This document shows, piece by piece, positions 1 through 11,786 of a stretch of 64,000 nt of DNA; the first letter of the stretch is position 1; each line of letters begins with the position of its first letter. The position numbers and the translations under genes were made by a program. Under the pieces are notes generated by a model, which was not told where the DNA came from, made no database searches, and saw only the letters and a list, made by a program, of their open reading frames with translations. The stretch comes from Cololabis saira (lineage: Eukaryota; Chordata; Actinopteri; Beloniformes; Belonidae): assembly GCF_033807715.1 (NCBI RefSeq), contig NC_084592.1, positions 25,071,001 through 25,135,000 of the forward strand, given 5' to 3'.

Positions 1-3000
1 TTCAGCCTTTCCACACCGAATGTGAGGCCAGATCTAATCTCGCTAAGTCGGTCTTTCATCTGTCATTACAACAGACTGGAGCAGGTGAAGCAACTCCTAT
101 CTACCATCAGTGTGAAATTCTTGCAACCCTAATTTGATCCTAAAACAGCAAACGGATGCCTATTTGTCAAGCGTGTGTATGTGTGTGTCTGTGTAAGAAA
201 GGGTTGTGTGTGTGAGCTGCAAGTGCAAGCAGCTGTTCAGTTATACGTAGAGACCCAGGTTTACATTCTTGCTGGATTTATCAAGACACACAATCCTGAA
301 ACTTACCAGCGCCATAATGTTTATTACAATTATAGAACAGAATAAATCTGTATACAGAGTTGCAGGGTCATACAGGCCGGCGCCTGAGTTGCGGTGGTTT
401 CATGTACTTTACTTTGTAGGAAAAAGGAGAATATGGTAAGATGCTACGTTTTTCTGTCTCTCTGTTTGCAATAACATTTTCATTTCGAGCCATGAGCCAA
501 ATTCTTTCACTAATTAAAATTAAACAAAAAGATTAAGAAAGAAAAAAAAAACCAGACCATTCAGCTCTCCTAATTTTATCATAGTGGGCATAAATCCATC
601 AGCTATTTAAGAAGATCACAGTTTGAACATATGATTTTAAAAAGCTTATTACATATAGAAAAATAAATAATTGTTTTCAGTGAAATAAAATATTTTACAT
701 TCAAATAAAAGTGTAGAGTAAAACATATGGAGCCACATGGCCGTTACCAGCTTTTTTAGGGGCCCATGCAAGATTCTGATTCATGTTGTAGTGGTAATCT
801 ATAGAAATTAATTGATCTTTTACACTTATGAGAGGAAAACAGGCTAAACTCAAGTATACATTGAGCTCCCAAAATAATAGCAAAATAATATTTCCTGAGG
901 CTAGCTGAGCTAACATGATGGCAGGTTAGGACAATTTGATGAAAGAAAAAAATCTATTTTCAAGAAAGTTACAAATAGATAAACTTTATAAACCTCTGAA
1001 AGAAAATTCAAGTTCATGTATTGATGAACTTGCAAAATTGCAATTAGTTATATATTTTCTGACTTGATAAACTCAAAAATAGAAAGAAAAAATCTTACTT
1101 GATAAACTCACTAATTTGCAAGAAAAAAAAACAGAAGTTCTGTCTTCAGACACATACTTCATACATTCACAGCATGGGCGGTGCATATGTGAAACATAAT
1201 TTAGGTGCTTCATAGTGAAGTACTGTGATGTTCTTATTCAGGTGGTTATGAATGAGGATTAGGGATTATGTATAAACAGTGCTGGGAAATTACAAGTAAA
1301 TAAAGGGCTAGTTGCTGATTTCTCTCTGGAAAAGTTTTCAATCGTGTATTTTCACACATTTTGATGGGCGACAGTGTATTTTTTTTATTCAAAAATGTAT
1401 TTCAGGAAACTGGTTCTACAGAAATGAATAAGTAATGAAACCAATAAATCTTACGTTATCCCCACATCTCCGATGGTTGCTTCTAAAAATTGTAAAGTGA
1501 TACTGACAAGATTTAGTCACCTTACAAATTCAAGCATATGACCCCTTTGATCATTGCACCAATCTCAGTATTTAAAATTAAAGTGCCTGTTCTTTATTGT
1601 TTACGCCTTTTCCCCCTTTCCCCACGTCTGTGCTCATCCCATAGGCTGATGGTCTTGGCTGCTGGTTCAAAGCCTTTCATCCATCTCATGTCAAATGTTT
1701 TATATCACTCTTCACCCTCCAGCTTAAGTGATTTAGCGGCTGCCCTCGTGCACAGAATTGCTTGGCTTTCAAGCAGACATTCTGAACTCGCCTTATACAT
1801 CTTCCATTGACACTGTCACGCAAGGCTCCATCAACTCGGACCAATAGAGTTTGTGGGCTAAGCCTTAACTGATTAAGCACTTACTTTTAGTCTTTTATAA
1901 TAAGGAAAGCTCTGTTCAGCAGTATGAATGGAAAGATTTCTTGTAATGGCACTGGGATTTCATTTCTCCGTATGCTTTGTTCAGACGACACCGCAGCCAT
2001 CATCGCTCTGTTGTGATAGCGGTGAATCACGAGAGAGTTTCGGAGTTTGGTGATGTTATTATTACTATTATGTTTAACTATTGATGTTTAATGCTGTTTT
2101 TTTGTATTTTTATGATATTCAAACCAGAGCAGGTATTGTTTCTGGCTTTTCTTTTGAGACAATTAAAAAAATAAACACTGCGCTTTAAAATGTCTTATTC
2201 AAATGAGCCTTGATGGTAAATATTATTATTAGTATTACTTCTTAATTAAAATTAGTGCCATTGCAATACTCCTACATTTCCATGACTATTTTCTCATGGT
2301 TGTCATCACATATATTGTTTTCTGTCCTGCGTTTTTTTGTATATTTGTCTGCCAGACTGTTGAGGTCAAGTGCTGTGAATTCATGGAGCGGTTGGCCCCG
2401 CTCTTGTCCCTTGGAAGGACTCTGTTTGTTTTTGTTGGCCATTATATAACAGCCTGGCTCTCACAAAAACATCTCAGTTCTACACACAGTCACAAACACT
2501 TTAAAATCCACACACACACATACACACTGTGGTGGTGTCTTCTGTCCGTCCCCAATGAGTTGCAGCGGTCGCAATGATCAGTACACTTTATACTGTTGGC
2601 CCTTTGTCTTGCTAGCCAAACATGTGTTTGCAGTCTCTATATTTATATCTAGGTGTTGTCGTTTCGTGTCCCATTCTGTGTCCCCTCAGTCTTTGTGCCC
2701 CCCCCCAGAACCCTGCTGGGATAATACATTGTATACTTTCTCTTCACTCACTCCCACAGGGAGCAGCACCTTGTTTTGCGGTATAACACTGTGCTGCAAA
2801 CGCATTTTCAAATCAAATCCAACCAGTTTTATCAGTTCAATCGTCCCTGTGTGTGTTTAACTGGTTGAGGCGAGCGTTATACAGTACATAACGCCAGTGG
2901 CTAGTGTTCTGTTGCCTAAGTCTCCTCTTCTCTTGTCAGCTTAGCTTAGTGTGGAGACCTCTGCTGCCGCAGCCTTTTGGCTGTGTGATCCATGGTATTT

Positions 3001-5623
3001 AGCCTCTCCAGACCTGAGAAGAAGAGAAGCTGAGAGAAAAGGAGTGATCCAGCAAGAAAGGTCTTGGGTTGTGACCTTAATGTATATACTATATTTGACA
3101 ATTTCAAAAAAACGACTTTTTCCATTCCTGGAATCACAGTCAAACACAATTATGCAAGTCAAAGGGAATGAAACACTTTCCCTAAACAAATGCAAATGAG
3201 AGTTTGCCCTGGAGAAGTTTAGGTGGGACAGGAGTCATGCTCAAGGCATGAACATAAGCCAAACTGGACCTCGGGTGTCTCAGTGGCCGTGTGGTTAGAA
3301 GACTTACATACGTGGCATATGATACCACATGGTGAGCAGCAAGGTCACATTTCCCCATTTTCAGAGTAAATGGATTAGCAAATCATAAAATATTATCAAA
3401 CTAACTAGTGCTGTTGTTAAAATTATTTGAAGTTGACATATTACCAAGAAAATTTAAATTGTTTGATATTATGAAGTAATTAATTTATGTGAAAAGAAAA
3501 CTGTTAAAACCATTGTCACGTATTTTTGCTATCCATTTGTATTTGGAATTTTCAAGTTCCAAGTCAGACGTTTTCACTGGAAGCTCGAATTCCAAATTGG
3601 AAAGTGGCTGTAATCTTATCCATTCCATCTTTAGAATCCAAAATGGCGACTACTCACATCAACAAAGTAAACACTCAGCTAATTTGGCTGTTCACAACAG
3701 TTATCTCTAGTTGTATTCAAGTTAAAGGTGGGGTAAGTGATTTTGGATGACTCGAACGATGATGCTGTGTCCACTCTGTTTCTGAATTATGTGTCGGAAG
3801 GCTGTTTTTTTTCTTTTGTGGTTCCATCACAAGATTTTGTAGCTTTCGTGACCAGTACTTAAATAGGAAACGGGGGTCAGAGAACGAGAAGGGAAACAAA
3901 TGCAGTACCCAGTGTCTTATTCTCTCTTTATTTTCTCTGTACCTATGGGCAGCTAGGTGATACTGAGGAGATACTCACTGAATGTGACAAATGGTCTGGG
4001 TTAGAAATGGCATGGAACTGCCCCACCTTTAATTGAGAGATACGCACATTACCGCTGGCTTTTATCAGTGGTGGATACAACAGTGTTTTCCTAACAATGT
4101 CTCACAGCAGAAGAGGCTCATCCGACGTTTGGATGAATGAAACATTGCTGCGTCATCACCACACTGAGGTTGGATCAGATTTCCGTAGATGTTTTCATCA
4201 AATCATAATTACTGTGATTATCTGATTACCTATACAATACACATTTCCTCTTTCTCTACAATTTCCATTGATCCTTTTAAAGGAGACACGTGTGTCTCTT
4301 TTTCAAGAGCAGGCACATTTCCTGAGCTCTTTCTGACTTTTCTGTGACATGCTTTGGTCAAAGCAGCGCAGACATACAGCACAAAAAGCGCCCTTTTCAA
4401 CCGAGTCTTTAAACTTCAGTTCAAAGCGCCAGTGTTTAGGGGGTGGAGTGAGCCACTTCACTTCTGTCTTCCGCAGGGAGTGTCTCTTTTGAAATCAGCG
4501 TTACAGCTTTGCTGTATCCACTTTCAGTGGTAGCTTCAAAAAAATGCAGCATGATGTGAAGCTGGGAGGAGAGGCTGAATCCTTCTACTCCAATTTGGGT
4601 TTGTGATGAAGCTGTGCCCTGCAACAGCACCACTTCAGTCTCATAGCATATTTTATCTCTTTTTTTTAGTTCAAAAATAAAATGATGCATCAGAATACAG
4701 TCCCCATTCCCAGCTTTCCCAGCTCTGTTAGTTTTATTCTTGCCTGTAATAGCCCCATAAACCGTTACAGTTTACCATTTTTTGTTGACTTGAAAGCAAC
4801 TGTATTGCAGCTGAATATGGGGCAAGAGGGAATGCAATGACTTATAAAGTTGTGCGTGGAGCAGTTTAGTGCAGTACACAACTTTTTTTACTTTAAAACT
4901 GATGGGGTTTCATTTACAGGCCATCATACATAACTTTCGGATGCGCTCTATGAATTTGATATAAGTAGAAAGAGAGCAAGATGAAAGAAGAACCAATCAT
5001 GGTGTTATTTAGACTTTATCTTCTGTCTAAGTGCATATAGTTCTCACTTAACAAGGAAACTCAGCGATGACCTCCCATCTCCTGATATGTATTGTGTGGT
5101 TTAGACACATCTGTGTGTGAGAGAGAGGAGAGGAAGTGCAGATTCATATGCCTGGCCGTGCTGCAGAATGAATGAACATATGTTTGATGTCATACATGTG
5201 TCTTTTCTTCTTAAATCACTGTCTTCTTCATCTTCTGCGTGTGCTCTCGTGTAGCAGGCTATATTGATGGATTTTGCGTGTGCAACAGTGTGAGTGTGTG
5301 TTTCTGGCATGCAGAGCCAAGGAAGCTGTAGCCAAGGATTCAGAAAAAGGTTTGTTCACTCTGGGTATTATTGCCTGTTTGCTTTTCTCTTTATGGGCTT
5401 TCCAAGGCAGGCTGGGGGTAGCGGGTGAGCCTGTCACCCCGGGGCCCTGGTGCTGTTGGGACTTCAAAGCTGCTGGTAACCACAGGCTCAGGAATTCAAC
5501 TTAACACACAGACACACACACACCCGCGCAGAGAGGAACGGAGGGCTACATAAACGGGGTGTTTATTTGTTACAGAGACCTCGCTAGTTGACCGATCTTC
5601 TTCACAGTGGTGTTTTTATACAC

Positions 5624-5625
<2 letters not shown>
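1..5625. other. Large Eph-receptor intron, upstream part; no gene seen
   Basis: This stretch is AT-rich with dense stop codons in all frames and only short, low-complexity open frames, none resembling a known protein. It is read as intron because the first recognisable Eph exon begins at 49066 with a phase-1 acceptor. The only local structure noted is a small perfect hairpin at 1009-1032 (9-bp arms, 6-nt loop). Regulatory elements cannot be excluded without comparison to other fish. Confidence 0.6.

Positions 5626-5697
<72 letters not shown>
5626..5697. repeat. (TG)n microsatellite, 72 bp
   Basis: An uninterrupted TG dinucleotide run. It lies 73 bp upstream of a complementary (AC)n run at 5771-5832, so the two arrays together form an inverted repeat that could pair. 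Confidence 0.97.
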
Positions 5698-5698
<1 letters not shown>

Positions 5699-5768
5699 AT
5701 GTGCATGTATTGTCTAAGCATTATAGTAATATATGTGTAATATGCATGCAGAAAATTAAGATATAAAT

Positions 5769-5770
<2 letters not shown>

Positions 5771-5832
<62 letters not shown>
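5771..5832. repeat. (AC)n microsatellite, 62 bp
   Basis: A pure AC dinucleotide run, complementary to the TG run at 5626-5697. Confidence 0.97.
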
Positions 5833-5834
<2 letters not shown>

Positions 5835-5888
5835 TGTATTTGATATCTATCTGACATATCTAAAGTTAGGTCATTCTATATCTGGGGC

Positions 5889-6281
5889 TAGGGCTGGGCG
5901 ATTTTGGACAAAAATAAAATCCCGATTTTTTTCTCTGAAAACCCGATTTTCGATTTTGATTTCGATTTTTTTGGTAAAACTACAAAAGACAATGGAATAA
6001 ATTGTTTCAAATATTTTATCTTTATTTTTAAAGAAAAATAGCAAACAAATTTCCCTATTGGGAATGAAGTGCAATTGAAAGATACTGTAAATCCTCCTTG
6101 AGTTTAGTAAAGTGACAACATTTACAATTTTCTTGACCAAACAAAGATGACTAGGCGAGCTCTGTCTGTAATGCAGCCAGCTGCAAAAAAGGAAAATCGA
6201 TTTTCCGATTTTCCTTTTTTAACATCGATTTTGATTAATAAATCCGATTTAGATTTAAAATCGATTAATCGCACAGCCCTA
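5889..6281 (+). mobile_element. hAT miniature transposon (393 bp) with perfect 8-bp target duplication
   Basis: The element starts with TAGGGCTGGGCGATTTTG and ends with the inverted terminus CAGCCCTA. It is flanked on both sides by the identical octamer TCTGGGGC (5881-5888 and 6282-6289). An 8-bp duplication with TAGGG/CCCTA ends is characteristic of the hAT superfamily. The interior is rich in GATTTT and ATCGAT motifs and has no transposase-like reading frame, so it would depend on a transposase from elsewhere. It is a close relative of the element 248 bp downstream at 6529-7055. Confidence 0.9.
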
Positions 6282-6528
6282 TCTGGGGCCTAGACTTTTA
6301 AGGATATCTACCCTACTGGCTACATCTACAACAATGGATGATTCTACATCCACCATCCTGAAATGCAGAGGCATCAAACAACTACAGACAAGTAAATAAA
6401 ATAAGGTGTCACAGAATCTAAGGTACGGTGATGCCAAGCCCAGAGATTCTGCATTAAACGAGTCAAAGGTCTGAGAAGATCCAATTGTGGTCACCATACC
6501 AGCTGCTTCAGTGAGACTGACCGGAGGG

Positions 6529-7055
6529 TAGGGCTGTTCGATTTTGCCCAAAAATAAAATCTCGATTTTTTTCTCTCAAAATCCGATTTTCGATTACGAT
6601 TACGATTATTTTGTGAATTGACAAAAGGCAAAGAAATGATTTCAAATATGTTGTTTTTTTTATTGAACATTTTTCCCATTGGACTTTAAGTGCAAACTTT
6701 GCTCTTATTAAACCAAAAAGGAATGAATAAAGTGCAAAACTCTGTAAAATATGTTGAAAAAAAGTTTTAAAAAATATAATAAAATATAAAGTTTTATCTC
6801 TGAAAAAAAAAATCAAGGAACACGGGCCGGTCTATCCGGTGGCATGTTCCAACGCCCCCTCCTACACTAAAGAGCCTCTCCCATGGGGCACTTGTCGCAG
6901 GTATCAAGAGGTATTTCCATCAATCATTAATATGTGTGCAGACAAGGGAAAAAAAAAAAAAAGTGAAAAATCGATTTTACGATTTTCACGTTTTAACATC
7001 GTTCTAATTACATAATCGCGATTATGATTTAAAATCGATTAATCGAACAGCCCTA
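6529..7055 (-). mobile_element. hAT-derived non-autonomous element (527 bp), perfect 8-bp target duplication
   Basis: Ends are TAGGGCTGTTCG and CGAACAGCCCTA; the flanking octamer CCGGAGGG occurs at 6521-6528 and 7056-7063. It belongs to the same family as the copy at 44609-45335, which lies in the opposite orientation and is longer. Read on the minus strand, part of the interior encodes a remnant of a hAT transposase C-terminus (see 6842-6919). The element is therefore an internally deleted derivative of an autonomous hAT transposon rather than a random miniature. Confidence 0.9.
6842..6919 (-). pseudogene. hAT transposase C-terminal dimerisation-domain remnant
   Basis: The minus-strand frame reads W-K-Y-L-L-I-P-A-T-S-A-P, then W-E-R-L-F-S-V-G-G-G. 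This is the conserved block of the hAT C-terminal dimerisation domain (typically PATSAPSERxFS). The conserved Ser before Glu is Trp here (TCG to TGG), whereas the copy at 44759-44905 keeps Ser. The rest of the domain is deleted. It is non-functional and useful mainly for assigning the element to hAT. Confidence 0.8.
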
Positions 7056-7063
7056 CCGGAGGG

Positions 7064-8312
7064 TATGAGTGTGTGACTGAAAAAAGAAACAGACTACTCA
7101 TCACTGAAGCCTTTACTTCACTGAGAGACTTGGATATTGCCAGATAGCTGAACACAAGCTTCACTGAGTTTGAAAGCAGTCTCGGATGGAGTGTGGTTGT
7201 GGCTCAGGAGAAGTCTCACCTCGACCCAGAGCTTGCCCCTAGACTCTTTAGAGAAGCTGGTGTCCTTTCAGCACATACTTCTTTTGTTTTATTACTTTTA
7301 CTTTTACTTTTACTTTAAACAACAGAGAAGATTATTAGATGTGATCCATGAAGTGATAAAAGCTATGATTTCCAGCTAATTTCCAGCTGTGATTCATGAA
7401 ACTGTACTGGGTCTTTGTGAAGATAAAAGTTAGCATTTGTTTTTATGAGCACATGTATCAAGTTTTCCATTCATGATCCATTCCCCTTTCTTTTTGGCTG
7501 GAACATGGGGACCAGCAGACAGAAAACGGACGCAAGGATGGGCACAGCTGGAAACATCCTGTTTGACAGACAGTGGCTGTTTGGAAACATGTGTAATGTG
7601 ACAGGGGAGGGAAACATCAGAGAAGAGCACAGGACTTAGCTCGACATTTCTGATAGATGAGGGGGAGAAAGCCTGGGAAGAGACGGGATGAGGGAGAGAA
7701 GTGGTGCTGTGTGTTGGGGATAGAGACTTAGTTTTGTGATTGCTTTTACTTCTCTTATCAATTTAACATCCTTTTTTTTAGCCATTCCCCCTTTCCCCCT
7801 TGCATGGGTTTGCACATGTTGACTTTTGGCTGTTAAAACAATAAAAGTTCCAACGCAACATCTTCTGCAGATGTTGGATTATATTTGGCTTCTCTTCAGC
7901 ACTGTTTCACTAAGTTGTAATAGTTGAGCTATTTTGTAGTTGTTTTGCATAACAAAACGATAAATCAAATGAAATTCCTTAATTTCAAACATGCCTTTTG
8001 AATAATGAAGTGAAGAATCATTTGTAGGTGAACAACCTCTGCAAATCCTCCTTGTGAGAACGCCTACAGGATAATCAACAACTAATTTGTATTCTACCGC
8101 ATCGCTGTGTTGTCTGCCAGCACTTTCTATTGCTATTAGTGGTGGATGATCAAGTTGGAAGATCTTTTGAAGTGGAATTACAATCCACTATCTGAATCAC
8201 AGCTTTCCCCCACAGGGTTGTCTGAGCTCATGTGAACACATGATTATTTCTGCATACAATTTTAAGAATACACACTCCATCACTTTAACTTAAGGTTAAT
8301 GACCCAATTCAA
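7064..8312. other. Intronic sequence, nothing recognised
   Basis: No convincing open frame, repeat terminus or RNA gene was seen. It is read as unique intron. Confidence 0.5.
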
Positions 8313-9175
8313 CTACAGCTGATAGCTGAACCTCAGATTCTGGTGGAACAATACCGTTTTCATCCTGGATGGGGAACGCCGGAGCAGCTCTTTACCCTCA
8401 CAAGGATACAAAAGGAAGTGTGGGTGTTTGCCCACTCAGTTTTCATGTGTTTTGTGGACTTGGAGAAGGCTTGTGATTGTATCCTCAGTGTCCTGTGGGA
8501 GGTGCTTGGGGAGTATGGTGTATCAGGCCTTTTGTTATGGGCTTTTCGGTTCCTATACAACTAGAATGAGAGCTTGGTTCACATTGCTGTCAGCAAGCTT
8601 GGCTCTTTCCTGGTGTGTTGGACTTCCCCAGGACTGTCCTTTGTTGCCAGTTCTGTTCATAACTTTTATGCACAGATTTCCTATGTGCAGCCAAAGGGTG
8701 GATGGTTTCCAGTTCAGGATTAGCCCAACTTCCAATCGTATTATTTGGGTCTGTTTGTCCAACAATGAGAAATTTGCTTTAAATTAATATCAGTGGGACT
8801 TAATGTATTCAATATTTGTTTTATTTCAAAATGCACCGACTGGCAGTTTTCAGCCAAGTTTGAAACAGCTGGGATGAGAATCCGCATCTATGAGTCTAAA
8901 AACCTGGTTGTCAGTCAGGCAAAGGTCTATTGTCCACTCTGAGTTGGGAATGAGATGCCACATCAAATGGACTTGAAAGACCTCTGGATCTTGTTCACAT
9001 GATGAGGTACACAAAGGCGAACACTGACACGTGGACTTTAGCGGCATCAGCTGCGATGTGGATGCTGTTCTAACCCTTAGGTACCAGGTGAGGGACTTAC
9101 TCATCCAGAAGCGACTCAGACTGTAGTCGCTCTCCATTTCGACAGAAGCCATTCAAAGTGGTTCGCAACCATGGA
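8313..9175 (+). mobile_element. RT-type LINE relic, reverse transcriptase fragment
   Basis: Reading across frames on the + strand gives the usual order of a fish non-LTR reverse transcriptase. A palm segment (F-V-D-L-E-K-A-C-D near 8450-8480) carries the motif-A Asp. It is followed by the equivalent of the G-L-x-Q-x-C-P-L-x-P-V-L-F block (near 8620-8660), then a segment like A-G-M-R-I-x-x-S-K (near 8865-8900). Several frameshifts and stops interrupt it, and the FADD box region is missing or unrecognisable. It is 5'-truncated, as is common for LINEs. The same family occurs on the opposite strand at 21350-22910. I do not assign the clade. Confidence 0.75.
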
Positions 9176-10660
9176 GTTTAAGCTGCTTTTATTACACTGT
9201 GCAAAATGCAAAATCCTTTTGTTTGGTGTCTTGCTCTGTCACAAACTTGCTTTCTTTTCCATCATTACTTTCTTGCATCACTTTCACGCTGTGGTGTCCA
9301 CTGTAGCTCTTCGAGCCAGTGTGTGACATTATCCCCTAAAGTTATGCACATTTGTCACAAAGGACATGCCGTTAATCTAAAGTTACTTTGGCTAAGTAGT
9401 TTTTCCAAAAGTAGGGAGGGTTGAAAGCTAGACAATGCCTCATAAAAATAATCAAATATTCCTTCAAATTAAATGAATCTTTCTTTAATCATCTTGCACT
9501 CGTCTATGGGATGAGTGCAAGATGATAATATACAGATTATGTAATTGGTCATTCTAATGCTCGATATACCTATGTAACTGTACGTCTTGTGATGCTGCAT
9601 TAGTGCAAGCACACATCAGGGCTCTTAACTCTCACAGTATTCACTCACCTTGCTTTCCTCCTCTGTTTTTAACAGACAGAGGTGCACTAATGAGTTCCTG
9701 CAGGATCTGATCCATGGGTAGCCCGCCTTGCTTTGTATTTTGGAATGTGTTTATTCCCTGTACCTGTGTTTGCTTATGTGCTCTTGACCTTGCAGCAGTA
9801 ACCTCTGTGTTAATCTTGTTTGTGTCTTCCATTTTAATCAGGACTGCAAGAGGTGAAGCATCAGGGCTCCTCTGGGATCTTTATTCACTTATGTGTATAA
9901 TCGTGAGACAGAGAGAAACAGGGAAAGAAGGCACGACATGAGTCTGAGAGGCATGTCTTTCAATATCCACAGGTCATTAGTAAACCAGAAGTGAGCAGAC
10001 GGGAGGGGAGCAAGACAAAACGCTTACTACAGCAGGAAGCTCACACATACAGTACACATATTCTGAAAATGAACGCAGTGCTTTCACTCACTTCCATTAA
10101 CCGGTTTAAAAATGTTTAAATTTACTACAATCTTTTTACAAGATGTCATATCCATCTTCAGATTTTGTAGTTTATTTTTATAACTACTTGGCTACACCTT
10201 CACCTCCTCTTGACCCACAACAACTTCTAGAGGATCAAAGGCAGAGGCTTGAGGCAACTTTTTATTAACGAACATATTCAGAATTAGGGGGGAAAAAAGG
10301 TTGTGAAATTTTTTTAATGAAGTCTGAGTATCTTGGGTCTACTATGGGTTCTTTATGCTCTGATTTTGAATCATAATATCTCACCCGTGGTCAAATTCAG
10401 TTTATTTCAAAACTCGTTCATAAGCGTTGATATTTGAAATGGCAGCATTATTATAGAGTCACTGAGGACTGTGACATGATATGCTGCATCCTAGATGATG
10501 CAACAGGGCCTTTAATAAGAGACTGGCTCTAACGTGTCTAAACCCTTACTCAGAATCATGTAAGCTCTGTGTTTCAACTATGTGTGTTCGATAAAGGAAG
10601 TTGTAAGTAAGAAATGTTTGCCTTCAGGTTTCCTTCACTGGTTACTACAAAACAATATCA
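9176..10660. other. Intronic sequence with one small hairpin
   Basis: No gene is seen. At 9488-9526 there is a hairpin with 17-bp arms (one mismatch) around a 5-nt loop, centred on the motif CATCTTGCACTC. The remainder is plain intron. Confidence 0.5.
9488..9526. repeat. Short hairpin, 17-bp arms
   Basis: Arms 9488-9504 and 9510-9526 are reverse complements with one mismatch, separated by TATGG. Function unknown; too short for a typical microRNA precursor. Confidence 0.85.
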
Positions 10661-11159
10661 TACACCCATAAGCCATAACATTATGACCTGCTGGTTAACT
10701 GAAACGGCCCTCTGTGTGTTCCCACTAGAGGTCTGACCAGTCAGGATCTGGACAAAGAACATCTAAGGGTGTCCTGGAGGGTTTGGTTCTGAAATGTCAC
10801 CAAATGATCCTTTGCGCCCTGTGAGGTCTTTGTGCATTGGTATCACTTACCACAGATGCCATAAGTTCCCATCGGATTGGTATCTTGGGATTTGGAGACC
10901 AAATGAACCCCCCGGACTCTTTGTTGTGTCTCTTGAGCACTTCCTAACAAAAATAGCGTTGAGGGGCCCACTGCTGACCTCTTTGAGGAGGCAGCTACTG
11001 TAGGGGAATGATGTTTTCATGTTGGGTGGTGTGATTGGTCTGTCAAAATATTGAGGTAGGTGGCAAGTGGTAAAATAAACTTTTTCCCACCAGAACATTG
11101 CATTGTAACAACTTAAGTGTTCACATCACCTATCCATGGTCATAACGGCTGAGTGTGTA
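10661..11159. mobile_element. Non-autonomous DNA transposon, probably Tc1/mariner-like (499 bp)
   Basis: The left end TACACCCATAAGCCATAACA continues into TTATGACC. The right end runs GGTCATAACGGCTGAGTGTGTA, so it is the inverted equivalent with a few bases lost. Interior phrases are those of a very common fish repeat that begins CATAACATTATGACC. Flanking TA dinucleotides fit a TA target site but cannot be proven as a duplication. No intact reading frame is present. The superfamily is inferred from the ends. Confidence 0.65.
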
Positions 11160-11692
11160 TCAGCGTATCTTTCCCAATGTCTTATATTAGTAAAAACACG
11201 TTTATGTTTGCTTAGTAAGATATATTACAGGTGTAACTGGGTAGGGCTCTAGTTTTAATTTTCTCTGCTGGGTTCGAGTTAGGGGACTTTCCTGCGTATA
11301 AACATTACATAGTTTGACTGCAAAGTAACCTAGAAAGTCCAAGTGACTCCACTGACTCATTGCAAAAACACTCTCCTGCACATTCTTTTTGTGTGAATAC
11401 ATTCAACATAAAGTAACACGTGAAAAACCTTTTCTCTATGTTTCCTCATGCTGAAGTGACTGATGTTCCAAAACACAGAATATCCCGTCTTTCTGAAATG
11501 ATCCATACACTCAGTTTCCATGCATCCTTGATTCTTCCTACTTCAACAGTTTATAAAGTAAAAGGTCTTTGCACTCGTTTCTGGCACACTCTATCCATCC
11601 CTATCCACCCACAAGAAGTTGAGTGATGACATTTTACCTTCATCGATGGCGGTTAACTTTAAAATGATGTCAGATGGAACGACATGCCCGAT

Positions 11693-11693
<1 letters not shown>
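11160..11693. other. Intronic sequence, nothing recognised
   Basis: No coding, repeat or RNA signature seen. Confidence 0.5.
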
Positions 11694-11751
<58 letters not shown>

Positions 11752-11752
11752 G

Positions 11753-11786
<34 letters not shown>
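11694..11786. repeat. (GT)n microsatellite, interrupted by GCGT
   Basis: About 93 bp of GT repeats with two C interruptions (GTGCGTG). Confidence 0.95.

Noticed and set aside
3265..3350. Possible tRNA-derived SINE (phrases like CTCAGTGGCCGTGTGGTTAG)
   Set aside because: No clear B-box at the right distance and no tail; too weak to list.
5602..5832. Open frames of alternating Cys-Val or His-Thr residues across the GT/AC tracts (also at 11674, 17540, 32163, 34535, 35687)
   Set aside because: They are translations of dinucleotide repeats, not proteins.
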